Of a stretch of 64,000 bases of DNA, positions 36,013 through 45,553 are shown one piece after another. The first letter of the stretch is position 1. Each line of letters starts with the position of its first letter. The stretch is from the NCBI RefSeq assembly GCF_000155775.1, contig NZ_DS989811.1, forward strand, positions 316,914 to 380,913. The letters run 5' to 3'. The notes below the pieces were generated by a model that worked only from the letters and a program-made list of their open reading frames with translations, was not told where the DNA came from and did no database searches. The DNA comes from Glaciecola sp. HTCC2999 (GTDB lineage Bacteria; Pseudomonadota; Gammaproteobacteria; Enterobacterales; Alteromonadaceae). Both the position numbers and the translations under genes were made by a program.

Positions 36013-37338
36013 TTATAGATTACGGGTATGTGCTAACGTTCTGATTTTTTTATGCACTCGTTTGGTCATAAACCAAACACTCCCAATTATCACTGGGACA
36101 GTAATACCCATGATCATCGGTTTATTAATCGCAAAACCAGCATTGTATATCGCATCCGTTAAATATTTAATGAGCCCAACAGTATAATAACTAATAGCAG
36201 CAACGGATAAACCTTCTACCGTATGTTGTAAGGCCAGTTGTAAACGTGAACGACGCTCAAGAGAACTGAGTAGTTGCTGATTTTGACTTTGAATACTCAG
36301 TTCCACCCGGGTTCTAAGCATATCTGAGGCGCGATTAACTCTTTTAGATAGGTTTTCAAGTCGATCTTGCGCATTGCTACAAGAATTAACTGCCGGCGTT
36401 AGCCTACGTGTTAAAAACTCTTTGATAGTTAAGTGTCCACAGACTTCATCTTCTTTCAATTCATTGATTCTAGCTATCATGACACCATGATAGGCAAGTG
36501 ATGCATTAAACCTAAAAGTTGTTTTGGCTCTGATAGCCTCAATAGTGGCCGCTAAATCCGTAAGTGCTTTAAGTAAATCGTCATCATGTGACGCTGAGCC
36601 ATTTGCTAACTGGTCAGTAATGTCGGCTAATGCGTGATCCATTGAGGCAAGCTCAGGCGTTAAGGCGCGAGCTTCCATAAACCCTAACATGGCCATTAGC
36701 CGATATGTTTCAATCTCTATAATACGTTGGACCATTCTACCCATTTGACCTTTCGACATATGGTGATTAAAAATTAAAAATCGTCCAAAGTTATCATCAT
36801 GAGTATGAAAACTTGTCCATACTTGTGCTGCGCCATGCTGGGGTAAACTGCCAACCATTAATTTATGGTCAAAGACAGGCTTGAGCTTCTGGGGTTTAGG
36901 GAATGAGGTCACTTTGTTAAAGTTAACCTGCATGTGAAATGCTGCAATAGTTTTGCCAGGAAAATCAGCAAACCAACGTTGGGGTAATCGGTGTAAAGCG
37001 GTCTTGGCGAAAGGTTCAGATGCTGAGGTATTAATGGCTGTATCAGTAATCGTGAGCGTCGAAAACTCTAAATGGTTTTCATATCGAATAATAAAATCTT
37101 TACCTTGATAAACTTGACAAGAGCCTTCGATTCTTTCTACATCGATATCTAGCTGTTTAAGTAAGGATAATAAATGTTGTCGTTGTTGTTTTTTTTCTTT
37201 TTCATTAGTTAATAATGCCACATGCGATATATGGGCATCTGAAGAGATTATTTTAAAGGGTCTGGAGTGTAATTCGGCATAAATATTATGCCGATGTTCA
37301 TGCCATTCAAAACCGTATTCAATGTGAGTCAAAGACAT
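36013..37338 (-). CDS. DUF3422 family membrane protein
   Basis: A 441-residue protein recognised as DUF3422 from its start (YGFEWHEHRHNIYAELHSRPF) and from WTSFHTHDDNFGRFLIFNHHMS. The bulk is soluble with coiled-coil-prone stretches (about 230-370). Two membrane helices are at the C-terminus (about 380-400 and 410-430), followed by a basic tail. The family is widespread in proteobacteria without a proven function. Monocistronic, convergent to amtB. Confidence 0.85.
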   Translation of the reverse strand: MSLTHIEYGFEWHEHRHNIYAELHSRPFKIISSDAHISHVALLTNEKEKKQQRQHLLSLLKQLDIDVERIEGSCQVYQGKDFIIRYENHLEFSTLTITDTAINTSASEPFAKTALHRLPQRWFADFPGKTIAAFHMQVNFNKVTSFPKPQKLKPVFDHKLMVGSLPQHGAAQVWTSFHTHDDNFGRFLIFNHHMSKGQMGRMVQRIIEIETYRLMAMLGFMEARALTPELASMDHALADITDQLANGSASHDDDLLKALTDLAATIEAIRAKTTFRFNASLAYHGVMIARINELKEDEVCGHLTIKEFLTRRLTPAVNSCSNAQDRLENLSKRVNRASDMLRTRVELSIQSQNQQLLSSLERRSRLQLALQHTVEGLSVAAISYYTVGLIKYLTDAIYNAGFAINKPMIMGITVPVIIGSVWFMTKRVHKKIRTLAHTRNL

Positions 37339-37482
37339 AATTATTTTTTACTAATAGCCAAAAATTCAGTCTAAACATAACTCAATTAATGATACATCAT
37401 GCTTTGGTAGGGAATATTTCTATACTTAATGACGGGATGATTAATGACACCTAATGCCAGTAAATGTATCGATATTAATTTA

Positions 37483-37608
37483 CTAAGCAATTATAGATAA
37501 TGAGTCTGTTAAATTGCTAAAATTGACTTCTGGTAAACATTCAAATCCAGGCTTATTAAATAGAAAGCCTTGCATTAATTCAATGCCAGCATCCTGCAAC
37601 CAAAGTCG
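37483..37608 (-). pseudogene. C-terminal remnant of an EAL-domain c-di-GMP phosphodiesterase
   Basis: On the minus strand an open stretch of 41 codons encodes LWLQDAGIELMQGFLFNKPGF followed by ECLPEV, then a short tail to a TAG stop at 37483. This is the final helix-strand of EAL domains (typically a GxxLMQGYLFAKP motif). A TGA lies directly upstream at 37609, and there is no further EAL sequence before the acetyltransferase stop at 37630. It is a leftover of a deleted gene, perhaps removed when the acetyltransferase gene was inserted. Confidence 0.7.
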
Positions 37609-37629
37609 TCAAATGCCGTTAAAAAGCCT

Positions 37630-38187
37630 CTATGATTGTAAGATACGTGCAGGATTGCCTGCAATCACTACATTACTATGGAAACTCTTAGTCACAACGC
37701 TCCCAGCACCGACAACAACGTTATCACCTAATGTTACGCCTGGGTTGATCACTGCATTACCGCCTATCCAACAGTTATGACCTATACTAATAGGCTTAGC
37801 AAGTTCAATGCCTTTTTTTCGAGCTACCGGGTCTAGAGGGTGTGTAGCTGTATAAATTTGCACATTAGGTGCGAGCATACAATCATCACCTATCGTTACG
37901 GCTGCACAGTCCAAAATAACACATCCAAAATTAGCATAAAAATTTTCGCCTACATGAATGTTATAGCCATAATCACATTTAAATGTAGATTCGATATAAA
38001 GACGCTTTCCTGTTTGTCCAAAGAGGTCTTTTAATACATTCGCACGCTGTTTGACTTGGTCTTGTGGCATGGCATTGAGGATATCGAGTATTTTTCTGGC
38101 TGCAAACCGTTCCTTAACTAGTGTTTTATCACTCGCAAAATACTCAAGGCCTTGGATCATTTTTTGTTTTTCGGTTAATGTACTCAT
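37630..38187 (-). CDS. Sugar O-acetyltransferase (maltose/galactoside acetyltransferase family)
   Basis: A 185-residue left-handed beta-helix acetyltransferase. An N-terminal Mac domain (MIQGLEYFASDKTLVKERFAAR) precedes hexapeptide repeats (about 75-180), the catalytic His in YTATHPLDP, and the GHNCWIGGNAVINPG block. It transfers acetyl from acetyl-CoA to sugars such as maltose or glucose. The gene sits directly beside an EAL gene remnant and may be a later arrival. Confidence 0.92.
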   Translation of the reverse strand: MSTLTEKQKMIQGLEYFASDKTLVKERFAARKILDILNAMPQDQVKQRANVLKDLFGQTGKRLYIESTFKCDYGYNIHVGENFYANFGCVILDCAAVTIGDDCMLAPNVQIYTATHPLDPVARKKGIELAKPISIGHNCWIGGNAVINPGVTLGDNVVVGAGSVVTKSFHSNVVIAGNPARILQS

Positions 38188-38224
38188 AAATGCCTTATTA
38201 ATTGTTGTTCATAAGAGAAGATAG

Positions 38225-38458
38225 ATGTCAGATAACCCGATAGCACCGATGACTCAAAAAAATAATCCATTGCATGGATTGACGTTGCAGACGATTTTGA
38301 CCAAGTTAGTGGAGCATTACGGTTGGTCTGATTTAGCGCTAATGATTAATATTAATTGCTTCAAAAACGATCCATCGATTAAATCGTCTTTGAAGTTTTT
38401 GCGTAAAACCGAATGGGCACGAACTAAGGTTGAAGCACTTTATCTTGATACGTTTTAA
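38225..38458 (+). CDS. VF530 family (DUF2132) small protein
   Basis: A 77-residue protein with the conserved pattern [20 protein letters not shown], then [23 protein letters not shown] and KVEALYL at the end. The family was defined from Vibrio fischeri VF530 and has been suggested to bind DNA; its role is not established. Transcribed divergently from the acetyltransferase. Confidence 0.88.
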   Translation: MSDNPIAPMTQKNNPLHGLTLQTILTKLVEHYGWSDLALMININCFKNDPSIKSSLKFLRKTEWARTKVEALYLDTF

Positions 38459-38537
38459 AACGTATCTGTAAGTACTCCTTCTCTTAAATATAACCTAATT
38501 CAAGGTATATTATATCAATACTTTAAAGGGAACTGTC

Positions 38538-40294
38538 ATGTTGGTACAAACAATAATAAAAATAAAGTCAAACATATCAATAATCGACATTAGTGCAAAA
38601 CTGAAATGTACTTTGGGATCATTGCTACTAATCTCTTTAACATTGGTCACGCCTTTAGCCAGTGCTTATGATCGTGTAACAGGTAAAGCGTTTGCGAGTC
38701 GCTCAGAAGTCATTGCTCAGCATGGTATGGCGGCCACAAGTCAACCTTTAGCCACCCAAGTCGCTTTAGATATTCTTAAAAATGGTGGCAACGCAGTAGA
38801 TGCGGCCATTGCCGCCAATGCGATGCTGGGGCTCGTTGAGCCAACTGGCTGTGGTATTGGAGGGGATATTTATGCCATCATTTGGGACGCCGAAACCAAA
38901 ACACTCCATGGCCTAAATGGGTCTGGTCGCTCTCCGCAAAGCCTGACGTTAGATTATTTTAAACAGCAAGGGATCACTGAAATCCCTAAGTTTGGTGCAT
39001 TGCCTGTCTCTGTTCCAGGGACAGTAGATGGTTGGTTTGAGATGCATGAAAAATTCGGTTCCACACCAATGACTGACATTTTAGCCCCTGCCATCCAATA
39101 TGCTCGCGAGGGATTTCCTGTTTCTGAACTGATTAGTTATTATTTACATCGCTCAGTGGCACGTATTGGTCAATATGAAGGTTTTAAAGAGACGTATATG
39201 CCGGATGGTGAGATGCCTGATACGGGAGATATTTTTAAAAATCCTGCACTTGCTGCAACTTATGAAAAAATTGCCAAAGGTGGACGTGATGCGTTTTATA
39301 AAGGTGATATTGCGCGTACGATTGACGCTTACATAAAAGCTCAGGGTGGATTCTTATCTTATGCTGATTTAGCCAGTCACACTTCGACATGGGTGAAGCC
39401 TGTCTCTACTAATTACCGAGGTTATGACGTTTGGGAACTTCCCCCTAATGGGCAAGGTATTGCTGCACTTCAAATCCTCAACATTATGGAGCATTATGAT
39501 GTTGAAAGTATGGGGTTTGGTTCGCCAGAATATGTGCATACATTTGTTGAGGCGAAAAATTAGCCTTTGCAGACCGTGCAAAATTTTATTCTGATATGGA
39601 TTTTAACGATATACCAGTTGAGCGATTGATTTCAAAACAATATGCAGCAGAACGTCAACGCACTATTAACCCTAATCGAGCGGCTAAGCGTGTGGATGCA
39701 GGAATCAATGAAGGCGATACTATTTACCTGACAGTCGCAGACAAGAATGGCAATATGGTATCGCTTATTCAAAGTAATTTCCGTGGCATGGGTTCGGGAA
39801 TGACGCCGACTGGATTGGGCTTTGTGCTACAAAATCGTGGTGAGTTATTTGCCTTAGATCCTGAGCATTTTAATGTTTATGCGCCGAATAAACGCCCGTT
39901 CCAGACCATTATTCCGGCCTTTGTGACCAAAAATAATGTGCCATATTTAAGCTTTGGAGTCATGGGCGGTGGTGCTCAACCGCAAATGCATGCTCAAGTG
40001 ATTATGAACATGATTGATTTTGGTATGAACACCCAAGAAGCCGGTGATGCGCCGCGTATACTTCATAGTGGCTCATCTCAGCCAACGGGGTCTGAAATGA
40101 CCGATGGCGGTTATGTTTCACTTGAGTCGGGCTTTGCGGTAGAAACTCGAAGAGCGTTATTAAAAAAAGGTCATGTTTTGCGCGATGTATCTGGTGCATT
40201 TGGCGGATATCAAGCGATACGCTATGATGCCAATAATAAAGTGTATTTTGGCGCGTCAGAAAGCCGAAAAGACGGCCACGCCGCAGGATATTAG
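38538..40294 (+). pseudogene. ggt: Gamma-glutamyltransferase, one frameshift
   Basis: The gene encodes a periplasmic N-terminal-nucleophile hydrolase that cleaves glutathione and other gamma-glutamyl compounds. The signal peptide (about 25-50, ending ASAYD) is followed by SQPLATQVALDILKNGGNAVDAA and GIGGDIYAIIWD. The first frame stops at 39563 (VEAKN). In the next frame, LAFADRAKFYSDMDFNDI continues the family sequence without overlap loss, then NEGDTIYLTVADKNGNM with the autocatalytic Thr and SFGVMGGGAQPQMH. One missing A in the AAAAA run at 39556-39560 explains the break. It may be a sequencing error; taken literally the enzyme is truncated before its catalytic Thr. Confidence 0.88.
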
Positions 40295-40321
40295 TCGCTA
40301 ACTAGTTGAGTTGATAATAGT

Positions 40322-41245
40322 ATGAGCCAACCACAAAAGGGGATCTGTGCAGAGCCAAATTTGCATGCACAGTTTTTACAATACAACATTATCGATGAAG
40401 ATGAACAAGCGGTCCGAGCAAAATTAGCTCGGGTACTGGATATCTTTGATAATTTTGATAATGAGCACTATGAGGCGATGGTTTCTGGTGTTGTTTGTAT
40501 TGGCAGTGATTATTTTTCCGAACTTTATCCTGGGTTGCGTCCGTTGGAATTAAGCCCATTTCCTGATATGCAGTGTGATGATCGTGTTGCACCTTCAAAC
40601 ACTTCCGATTTATTAATTCAAATCCGCGCCGATAGATTAGACATTGTGCATGCCATTAGTATGCAAGTACATGATTTATTACGTTTGCATGTAGAGTTAG
40701 TTGAAGATATAAAATGCTTTAGATATCTTGATGGGCGTGACCTGACTGGCTTTATTGATGCTGATGATAATCCCCGTGGTGTAGATAAAAAGTCAATTGC
40801 ATTAATTGGTGATGAAGATCCAGATTTTATTGGTGGCTCTTATGTACATACGCAAAGATATTTACATGATATGCAGCGCTGGCAGTTATTGTCGGAACGT
40901 CATCAAGAGAAAATTATGGGTCGCACTCGTGAGCACCATTTGGTGAGCGAGGAGGCGAACGCTAATTCTCATTATATCCGCTCCCGAGTCACAGATTTAT
41001 CCGATATTAACGGTAAACAATGTCTACTTCGACAGTCAATGCCATATGCGAATATGCGCGAACAAGGACTATTTTTTGTCAGTCATTGCCATTCTTCTCA
41101 GCCATTTAAAACGATGCTTCATAGTATGATTTTTGGGACACAAGCAGATGAATATGATGCTTTTTTGGATTACACCAACGCGCTAACTGGCGGGGCATAT
41201 TTTGCCCCTTCGCTTGATTTCATCAAATTAAGAGGGCAGTCTTGA
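40322..41245 (+). CDS. DyP-type haem peroxidase (YfeX-like)
   Basis: A 307-residue peroxidase. The distal motif region reads DLTGFIDADDNPRG, where the family GxxDG becomes GxxDA while the catalytic Asp is kept. The following GGSYVHTQRYLHDMQRWQLL and EKIMGRTREHHLV match the E. coli YfeX group, and a haem-ligand His should lie in SHYIRSRVTD or EHHLV. A late segment (FFVSHCHSSQPFKTML) also fits. The enzyme uses hydrogen peroxide to oxidise haem precursors or dyes and is cytoplasmic, with no signal peptide. Convergent with hemL. Confidence 0.88.
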   Translation: MSQPQKGICAEPNLHAQFLQYNIIDEDEQAVRAKLARVLDIFDNFDNEHYEAMVSGVVCIGSDYFSELYPGLRPLELSPFPDMQCDDRVAPSNTSDLLIQIRADRLDIVHAISMQVHDLLRLHVELVEDIKCFRYLDGRDLTGFIDADDNPRGVDKKSIALIGDEDPDFIGGSYVHTQRYLHDMQRWQLLSERHQEKIMGRTREHHLVSEEANANSHYIRSRVTDLSDINGKQCLLRQSMPYANMREQGLFFVSHCHSSQPFKTMLHSMIFGTQADEYDAFLDYTNALTGGAYFAPSLDFIKLRGQS

Positions 41246-41266
41246 GCGCCTAATAATAAGGCGCTC
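41244..41266. terminator. Hairpin between DyP and hemL
   Basis: GAGCGCCT/AGGCGCTC is an 8-bp G+C-rich stem with a 7-base loop between two convergent genes. It lacks a T tract, so it would be a weak bidirectional terminator. Confidence 0.5.
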
Positions 41267-41283
41267 GTTACTCTAAAGTCGTT

Positions 41284-42576
41284 TTACGAAAGATGTGCCA
41301 CTTGTGCAAATACTTTATCGGCAGCGGCGAGAGTCGCTTCAATAATTTCCATCGTGTGTGCTTTTGATACAAATCCTGCTTCATAAGATGCGGGGGCCAA
41401 ATAAACGCCTTCAGCTAACATGCCATGATAAAAGGCGTTAAACTGTTCCGTATTACAATTAATGGCTTGTTGGTAGTTAGTGACTTTCTCCACATCAGTA
41501 AAGAATATGCCAAACATGCTCCCAGCGACGTTATAGGTCATAGGAATGCCATGTTTGTGTGCCAAGGCAGTCATCCCTTCAGCAAGTGCTTGGGTATTTT
41601 CAAATATACTCGTATATAAATCAGGTGCTTCAAGTTGTTCCATTGCGGCTAAGCCTGCGGCCATTGCAATAGGATTACCAGAAAGTGTACCCGCCTGATA
41701 AATAGGCCCTGTTGGTGCGATATGGGTAATAATTTTTTTACTACCACCGAAACAACCAACAGGCATACCGCCACCAATGACTTTACCTAAACAGGTAAGA
41801 TCGGGTTTAACACCGTAGCGCTCTTGAGCCCCGCCACGGGATACACGGAAACCGGTCATCACTTCATCAAAAATCAATACAGCCCCAAATTCATCACAAA
41901 CCGCACGTAAGCCTTCAAGGAAACCGGCTACGGGTGGAATACAATTCATGTTACCCGCAACAGGCTCTACGATAATGCAGGCAATTTGGTCAGGGTGTTC
42001 ATTAAAGGCGGCTCTAACACTGTCTAAATTATTATATTCAACTGTAATAGTGTGTTTGGCAAAACTTTCAGGGACACCCGGTGAAGAAGGCACACCCATA
42101 GTAAGTGCGCCAGAACCCGCTTTAACGAGTAATGCATCGGCATGGCCATGATAGCACCCTTCGAATTTAAGGATTTTATCTCGTGCTGTATAACCACGTG
42201 CTAAACGAATCGCAGACATGGTCGCTTCTGTACCTGAATTGACCATTCGGACCATTTCCATGGACGGTACCATAGAGCTGACTTTTTCAGCCATATGTAT
42301 TTCAGCTTCAGTTGGTGCGCCAAAGCTTAACCCATTGACACTTGCTGCAATGACCGCTTCGCGAATTTTGTCATTATTATGTCCAAGTACCATCGGACCC
42401 CATGACTGTATGTAATCGATATAGCGATTGCCATCGGCATCCCACATATAAGGGCCATCGGTTTTAGTGATAAAACGCGGTGTGCCACCTACTGCTTTAA
42501 ACGCGCGAACAGGGGAATTCACGCCACCAGGAATGGTCAGTTGAGCGCGGGCAAATAATTCTTCAGATTTTGTCAT
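41284..42576 (-). CDS. hemL: Glutamate-1-semialdehyde 2,1-aminomutase
   Basis: A 430-residue PLP enzyme that makes 5-aminolevulinate for haem synthesis. Family motifs are [65 protein letters not shown], and [19 protein letters not shown] with the PLP Lys. The ATG at 42576 overlaps the pyrB stop by four bases (ATGA) and matches the family start; the in-frame codon eight residues upstream is not needed. Coupling to pyrB is an unusual pair. Confidence 0.97.
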   Translation of the reverse strand: MTKSEELFARAQLTIPGGVNSPVRAFKAVGGTPRFITKTDGPYMWDADGNRYIDYIQSWGPMVLGHNNDKIREAVIAASVNGLSFGAPTEAEIHMAEKVSSMVPSMEMVRMVNSGTEATMSAIRLARGYTARDKILKFEGCYHGHADALLVKAGSGALTMGVPSSPGVPESFAKHTITVEYNNLDSVRAAFNEHPDQIACIIVEPVAGNMNCIPPVAGFLEGLRAVCDEFGAVLIFDEVMTGFRVSRGGAQERYGVKPDLTCLGKVIGGGMPVGCFGGSKKIITHIAPTGPIYQAGTLSGNPIAMAAGLAAMEQLEAPDLYTSIFENTQALAEGMTALAHKHGIPMTYNVAGSMFGIFFTDVEKVTNYQQAINCNTEQFNAFYHGMLAEGVYLAPASYEAGFVSKAHTMEIIEATLAAADKVFAQVAHLS

Positions 42577-43601
42577 AAGGTACTCTTTGGCGTATGCCAT
42601 AAAACAGGTTTTTCATGTTGTTGAAGTAGGTTCTCAACGCCTAATGATAAGGCAAATAAGGCCATTCGTACCAACACTCCATTATCCGTTTGGCGGAAAA
42701 TAGCTAAATTAGGGTGTTGATTTAAATCATTATCTAGTTCGTTCGCCTCGGCACGCGAATCACGTGGCAGCGGGTGCATAATGACGGTTTTTGATTGAAA
42801 ATGTTTGGTGTAAATTTGTTGATCAAGACGGAATTTACCGCGGAATTTATCCGCTTCACTTTGAGAGGTAAAGCGCTCTTCTTGAATACGAGTTTGATAA
42901 CAAATATCAGCATCAAGGCTTCCGGATAATTGGTCTGTGACAGTGAGTTGATGACCACCATTAGTGATGGCCGTCAAGATACTTTCCGGCATTGCTAATT
43001 CTGTAGGGGATATTAAAGTAAAGTGAACATTTTTATATAAACTCAACAATTTACATAGTGAATGAACGGTACGTCCATATTTTAAATCACCGATCATCGC
43101 AATGTTTAGACCATCAATAGAAGAGCCATGTGCATGACACTCTTTTTCAATGGTATATAAATCAAGTAATGCTTGGGTTGGATGCTCATTGGCACCATCG
43201 CCGCCATTTAATACTGGTACGCGTGATCCTGCAGCAAATTCGGCAACTGAACCTGCCTGGGGATGGCGCATTGCAATAATATCTGAATAACCGCTCAGGA
43301 CTCGAGCAGTATCATATAAGGATTCGCCTTTCGCCAATGCTGAATTACTCATACCAACGGTCTCGCGTACTTCACCACCGAGCAAATTAAATGCGGTACC
43401 AAAACTTACTCGTGTTCGTGTTGAAGGCTCAAAGAATAAATTCCCTAAAATTGCCCCACGTAGCACTTCAGTGCGCTTTTGGCGCTGCGCATAGGGTTGC
43501 ATTTGATTAGCAATATGGAAAATATATTCAATCGCATCACGGTTAAATTGATTGACCGACAAAATATGATTACCAGCGAACTTGGAGGTAGATGCAGACA
43601 T
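42573..43601 (-). CDS. pyrB: Aspartate carbamoyltransferase catalytic subunit
   Basis: A 342-residue enzyme that condenses carbamoyl phosphate and aspartate in pyrimidine synthesis. Active-site motifs are [28 protein letters not shown] and MHPLPRDSR. It is about 30 residues longer than E. coli PyrB (311) because of a C-terminal extension ([19 protein letters not shown]). No pyrI regulatory gene follows. The first codon could be GTG at 43607 or ATG at 43601; neither has a strong ribosome binding site, and the ATG was chosen. It is translationally coupled to hemL. Confidence 0.95.
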   Translation of the reverse strand: MSASTSKFAGNHILSVNQFNRDAIEYIFHIANQMQPYAQRQKRTEVLRGAILGNLFFEPSTRTRVSFGTAFNLLGGEVRETVGMSNSALAKGESLYDTARVLSGYSDIIAMRHPQAGSVAEFAAGSRVPVLNGGDGANEHPTQALLDLYTIEKECHAHGSSIDGLNIAMIGDLKYGRTVHSLCKLLSLYKNVHFTLISPTELAMPESILTAITNGGHQLTVTDQLSGSLDADICYQTRIQEERFTSQSEADKFRGKFRLDQQIYTKHFQSKTVIMHPLPRDSRAEANELDNDLNQHPNLAIFRQTDNGVLVRMALFALSLGVENLLQQHEKPVLWHTPKSTL

Positions 43602-43656
43602 AAGCACTTGATTAAGTTTAATTTAGAAGATTATAGCAAAAAGCCCGACCGAGTGC

Positions 43657-44298
43657 CTAGACTCTAGCAGGGAGTATTTTTAAAAACTTTTGGCAACGTT
43701 GCTTTGCAAAGATGACTTGATCACTGTCTGACATTGGCTCGTATAATCCCATGATACTTTTCATGTGATACTCACCTTTTAATAAATTAAAAAAGTCAGT
43801 TGCATAATCAAATGCATCTCGCTCTGCCATGCTTGGGAACATGCCCATAATAAATTGTTGAACTTGTATCAAGGTGCGCAGCGGGCCTGTTTGATAAAAT
43901 ATTTGAGCAACATGGGGCTGTGTCTTGGATTCACTGATGAGTGCTTGATACATAGAGCAAACGATAGGGTCGTGCATTAATGCCACAAACTGAACTGCTA
44001 ATCGTTGTAATGCTTCCTCAAACTCTGGAACACTCAGTGCTTGGGTGTGGCTATGTGCTAAATCGTCAAGTCGATACTCATGACATTTATCGATAATCAC
44101 TGCAGTAAAGAGGTCATCTTTATTAGCAAAGTGAGAATAAACGGTTTGTTTCGATACCCCAGAATGCTTAGCAACGTTATCCATACTGGTGTTAACAAAT
44201 CCATTGTGAAGAAATAATTGTGATGCGCTGGTAAGAATTTTTGTACGTTTTTCAAGGCTTTTTGGGCGACCTTTAGCTGTGTTTGGGGAATTTAGCAT
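43657..44298 (-). CDS. TetR-family repressor of an RND efflux pump
   Basis: A 213-residue regulator. The TetR_N helix-turn-helix (RTKILTSASQLFLHNGFVNTS, then VAKHSGVSKQTVYSHFANKDDL, about 16-65) is followed by an AefR-like ligand domain. The ATG at 44298 has AAGAGAG upstream and is preferred over an in-frame ATG seven codons earlier. It is divergent from the efflux genes at 44399-48712 with a perfect palindrome between, so it should repress both. The inducer is unknown. Confidence 0.92.
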   Translation of the reverse strand: MLNSPNTAKGRPKSLEKRTKILTSASQLFLHNGFVNTSMDNVAKHSGVSKQTVYSHFANKDDLFTAVIIDKCHEYRLDDLAHSHTQALSVPEFEEALQRLAVQFVALMHDPIVCSMYQALISESKTQPHVAQIFYQTGPLRTLIQVQQFIMGMFPSMAERDAFDYATDFFNLLKGEYHMKSIMGLYEPMSDSDQVIFAKQRCQKFLKILPARV

Positions 44299-44326
44299 CA
44301 AAAACTCTCTTTTAATCATTAATCAC

Positions 44327-44341
44327 ACTAGACGGTCTAGT
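44327..44341. promoter_or_regulatory. TetR operator
   Basis: ACTAGAC-G-GTCTAGT is a perfect 15-bp inverted repeat around one base, 29 bp from the TetR start and 58 bp from the efflux operon start. Its position and symmetry make it the operator of the divergent TetR-type gene. Confidence 0.75.
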
Positions 44342-44398
44342 ATTTATAGATTAGCATTAGGTTAATAGGATTACACTCACTTTTTTCCAAGGACATGT

Positions 44399-45541
44399 AT
44401 GACTCAGACAAAAACACAAAACAGTAATCAATCTTTATTATTTATATTGGTTGGGGTTAGTGTCATTTTATTAATGAGCCTTATGATGTTCTCAGGTTTT
44501 GGCAATGCTCAACATCGCTCTCCAGAGGTGGTTGAACAAATCGTGGATGTGATACCGGTTAAATATCAAGATACGTTTGCGAAAGATTATCGTGCAATGG
44601 GGCGCATCGAGTCTACCTCGCAAGCGCAGATAGGATTTGAACGTGCCGGGCGCATTGCACAGGTATTGGTTGAAGATGGGCAGCGCGTCGAACGTGGTCA
44701 AACAATGGCTATACTTGATACAAAACGTATAGATGCTCAATTACTGGAGCTGCATTCAGCATTAAATGTCGCTAAAGCAGAAGCTAATCTGACAAATATC
44801 TCGGTGTCACGTATTACTGAACTAGTGAATGCAAAACTAGAATCCCCGCAGCGTTTAGATGATGCACAAGCAGCAGATAATATTGCCAAAGCACGCTTGA
44901 CTCAAATAGAGGCTCAATTGGAAAGCTTGGCGCTGGAATTAGAAAAATCTACCATTAAAGCACCTTACACTGCCGATATAATTGCCCGATTGGTTGATGA
45001 AGGGGCGGTCGTTAATGTCGGGCAACCGATATTTGAAATTGCTAATAATAGAACGTTAAGTGCACGTATCGCCATTCCACCAGAAGTTGCTAGTACGTTA
45101 AATATTGGGAATATTTATCCGCTTAAAGTCGATGATTTGATAGTAGATGGCGAACTGCTGACTATTAGTTCTCAGCGTAGTTTGCGTACACGCACGGTAG
45201 AAACGGTCTTTTCTGTGCCTAATGCTGATAATGCGTTAGTCGGTGATTTAATCGCTGTGGATTTATCTATCACTCTGGATCAAACGGGTGTTTGGGTGCC
45301 GATATCAGCACTCGCTAATGGTGTGCGAGGTATGTGGAACGTCTTTGTCGTGGCAAAAGAAGGTGCGACTAATATTGAAAATCGTGCTGTTGAAATTATT
45401 TATTCTGATGGACAGCGAGCGTTCATTCGCGGCGCAATCGATGATGGAGAGTTATTGGTGTTGGCTGGCACACACCGATTCGTCTCTCGTCAAAATGTCA
45501 CTGCACGAGTGAGTGATATTGCTACGACAGTTGCTCAATAA
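44399..45541 (+). CDS. RND efflux periplasmic adaptor (membrane fusion protein)
   Basis: A 380-residue adaptor. The N-terminal hydrophobic segment (about 14-33) anchors or exports it. The lipoyl half-motif (GRIAQVLVEDGQRVERGQTMA), a helical hairpin (about 105-175) and the second lipoyl half (STIKAPYTADIIARLVDEGAVV) follow in order, then the beta-barrel and membrane-proximal domains. It connects the inner-membrane pump to an outer-membrane channel, which is not encoded here. Twelve bases separate it from the pump gene. Confidence 0.92.
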   Translation: MTQTKTQNSNQSLLFILVGVSVILLMSLMMFSGFGNAQHRSPEVVEQIVDVIPVKYQDTFAKDYRAMGRIESTSQAQIGFERAGRIAQVLVEDGQRVERGQTMAILDTKRIDAQLLELHSALNVAKAEANLTNISVSRITELVNAKLESPQRLDDAQAADNIAKARLTQIEAQLESLALELEKSTIKAPYTADIIARLVDEGAVVNVGQPIFEIANNRTLSARIAIPPEVASTLNIGNIYPLKVDDLIVDGELLTISSQRSLRTRTVETVFSVPNADNALVGDLIAVDLSITLDQTGVWVPISALANGVRGMWNVFVVAKEGATNIENRAVEIIYSDGQRAFIRGAIDDGELLVLAGTHRFVSRQNVTARVSDIATTVAQ

Positions 45542-45553
45542 GGATACTGATAG

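Noticed and set aside
37514-37780. Plus-strand open frame over the EAL remnant and acetyltransferase end
   Set aside because: It crosses two minus-strand coding signals and shows no protein-like pattern of its own.
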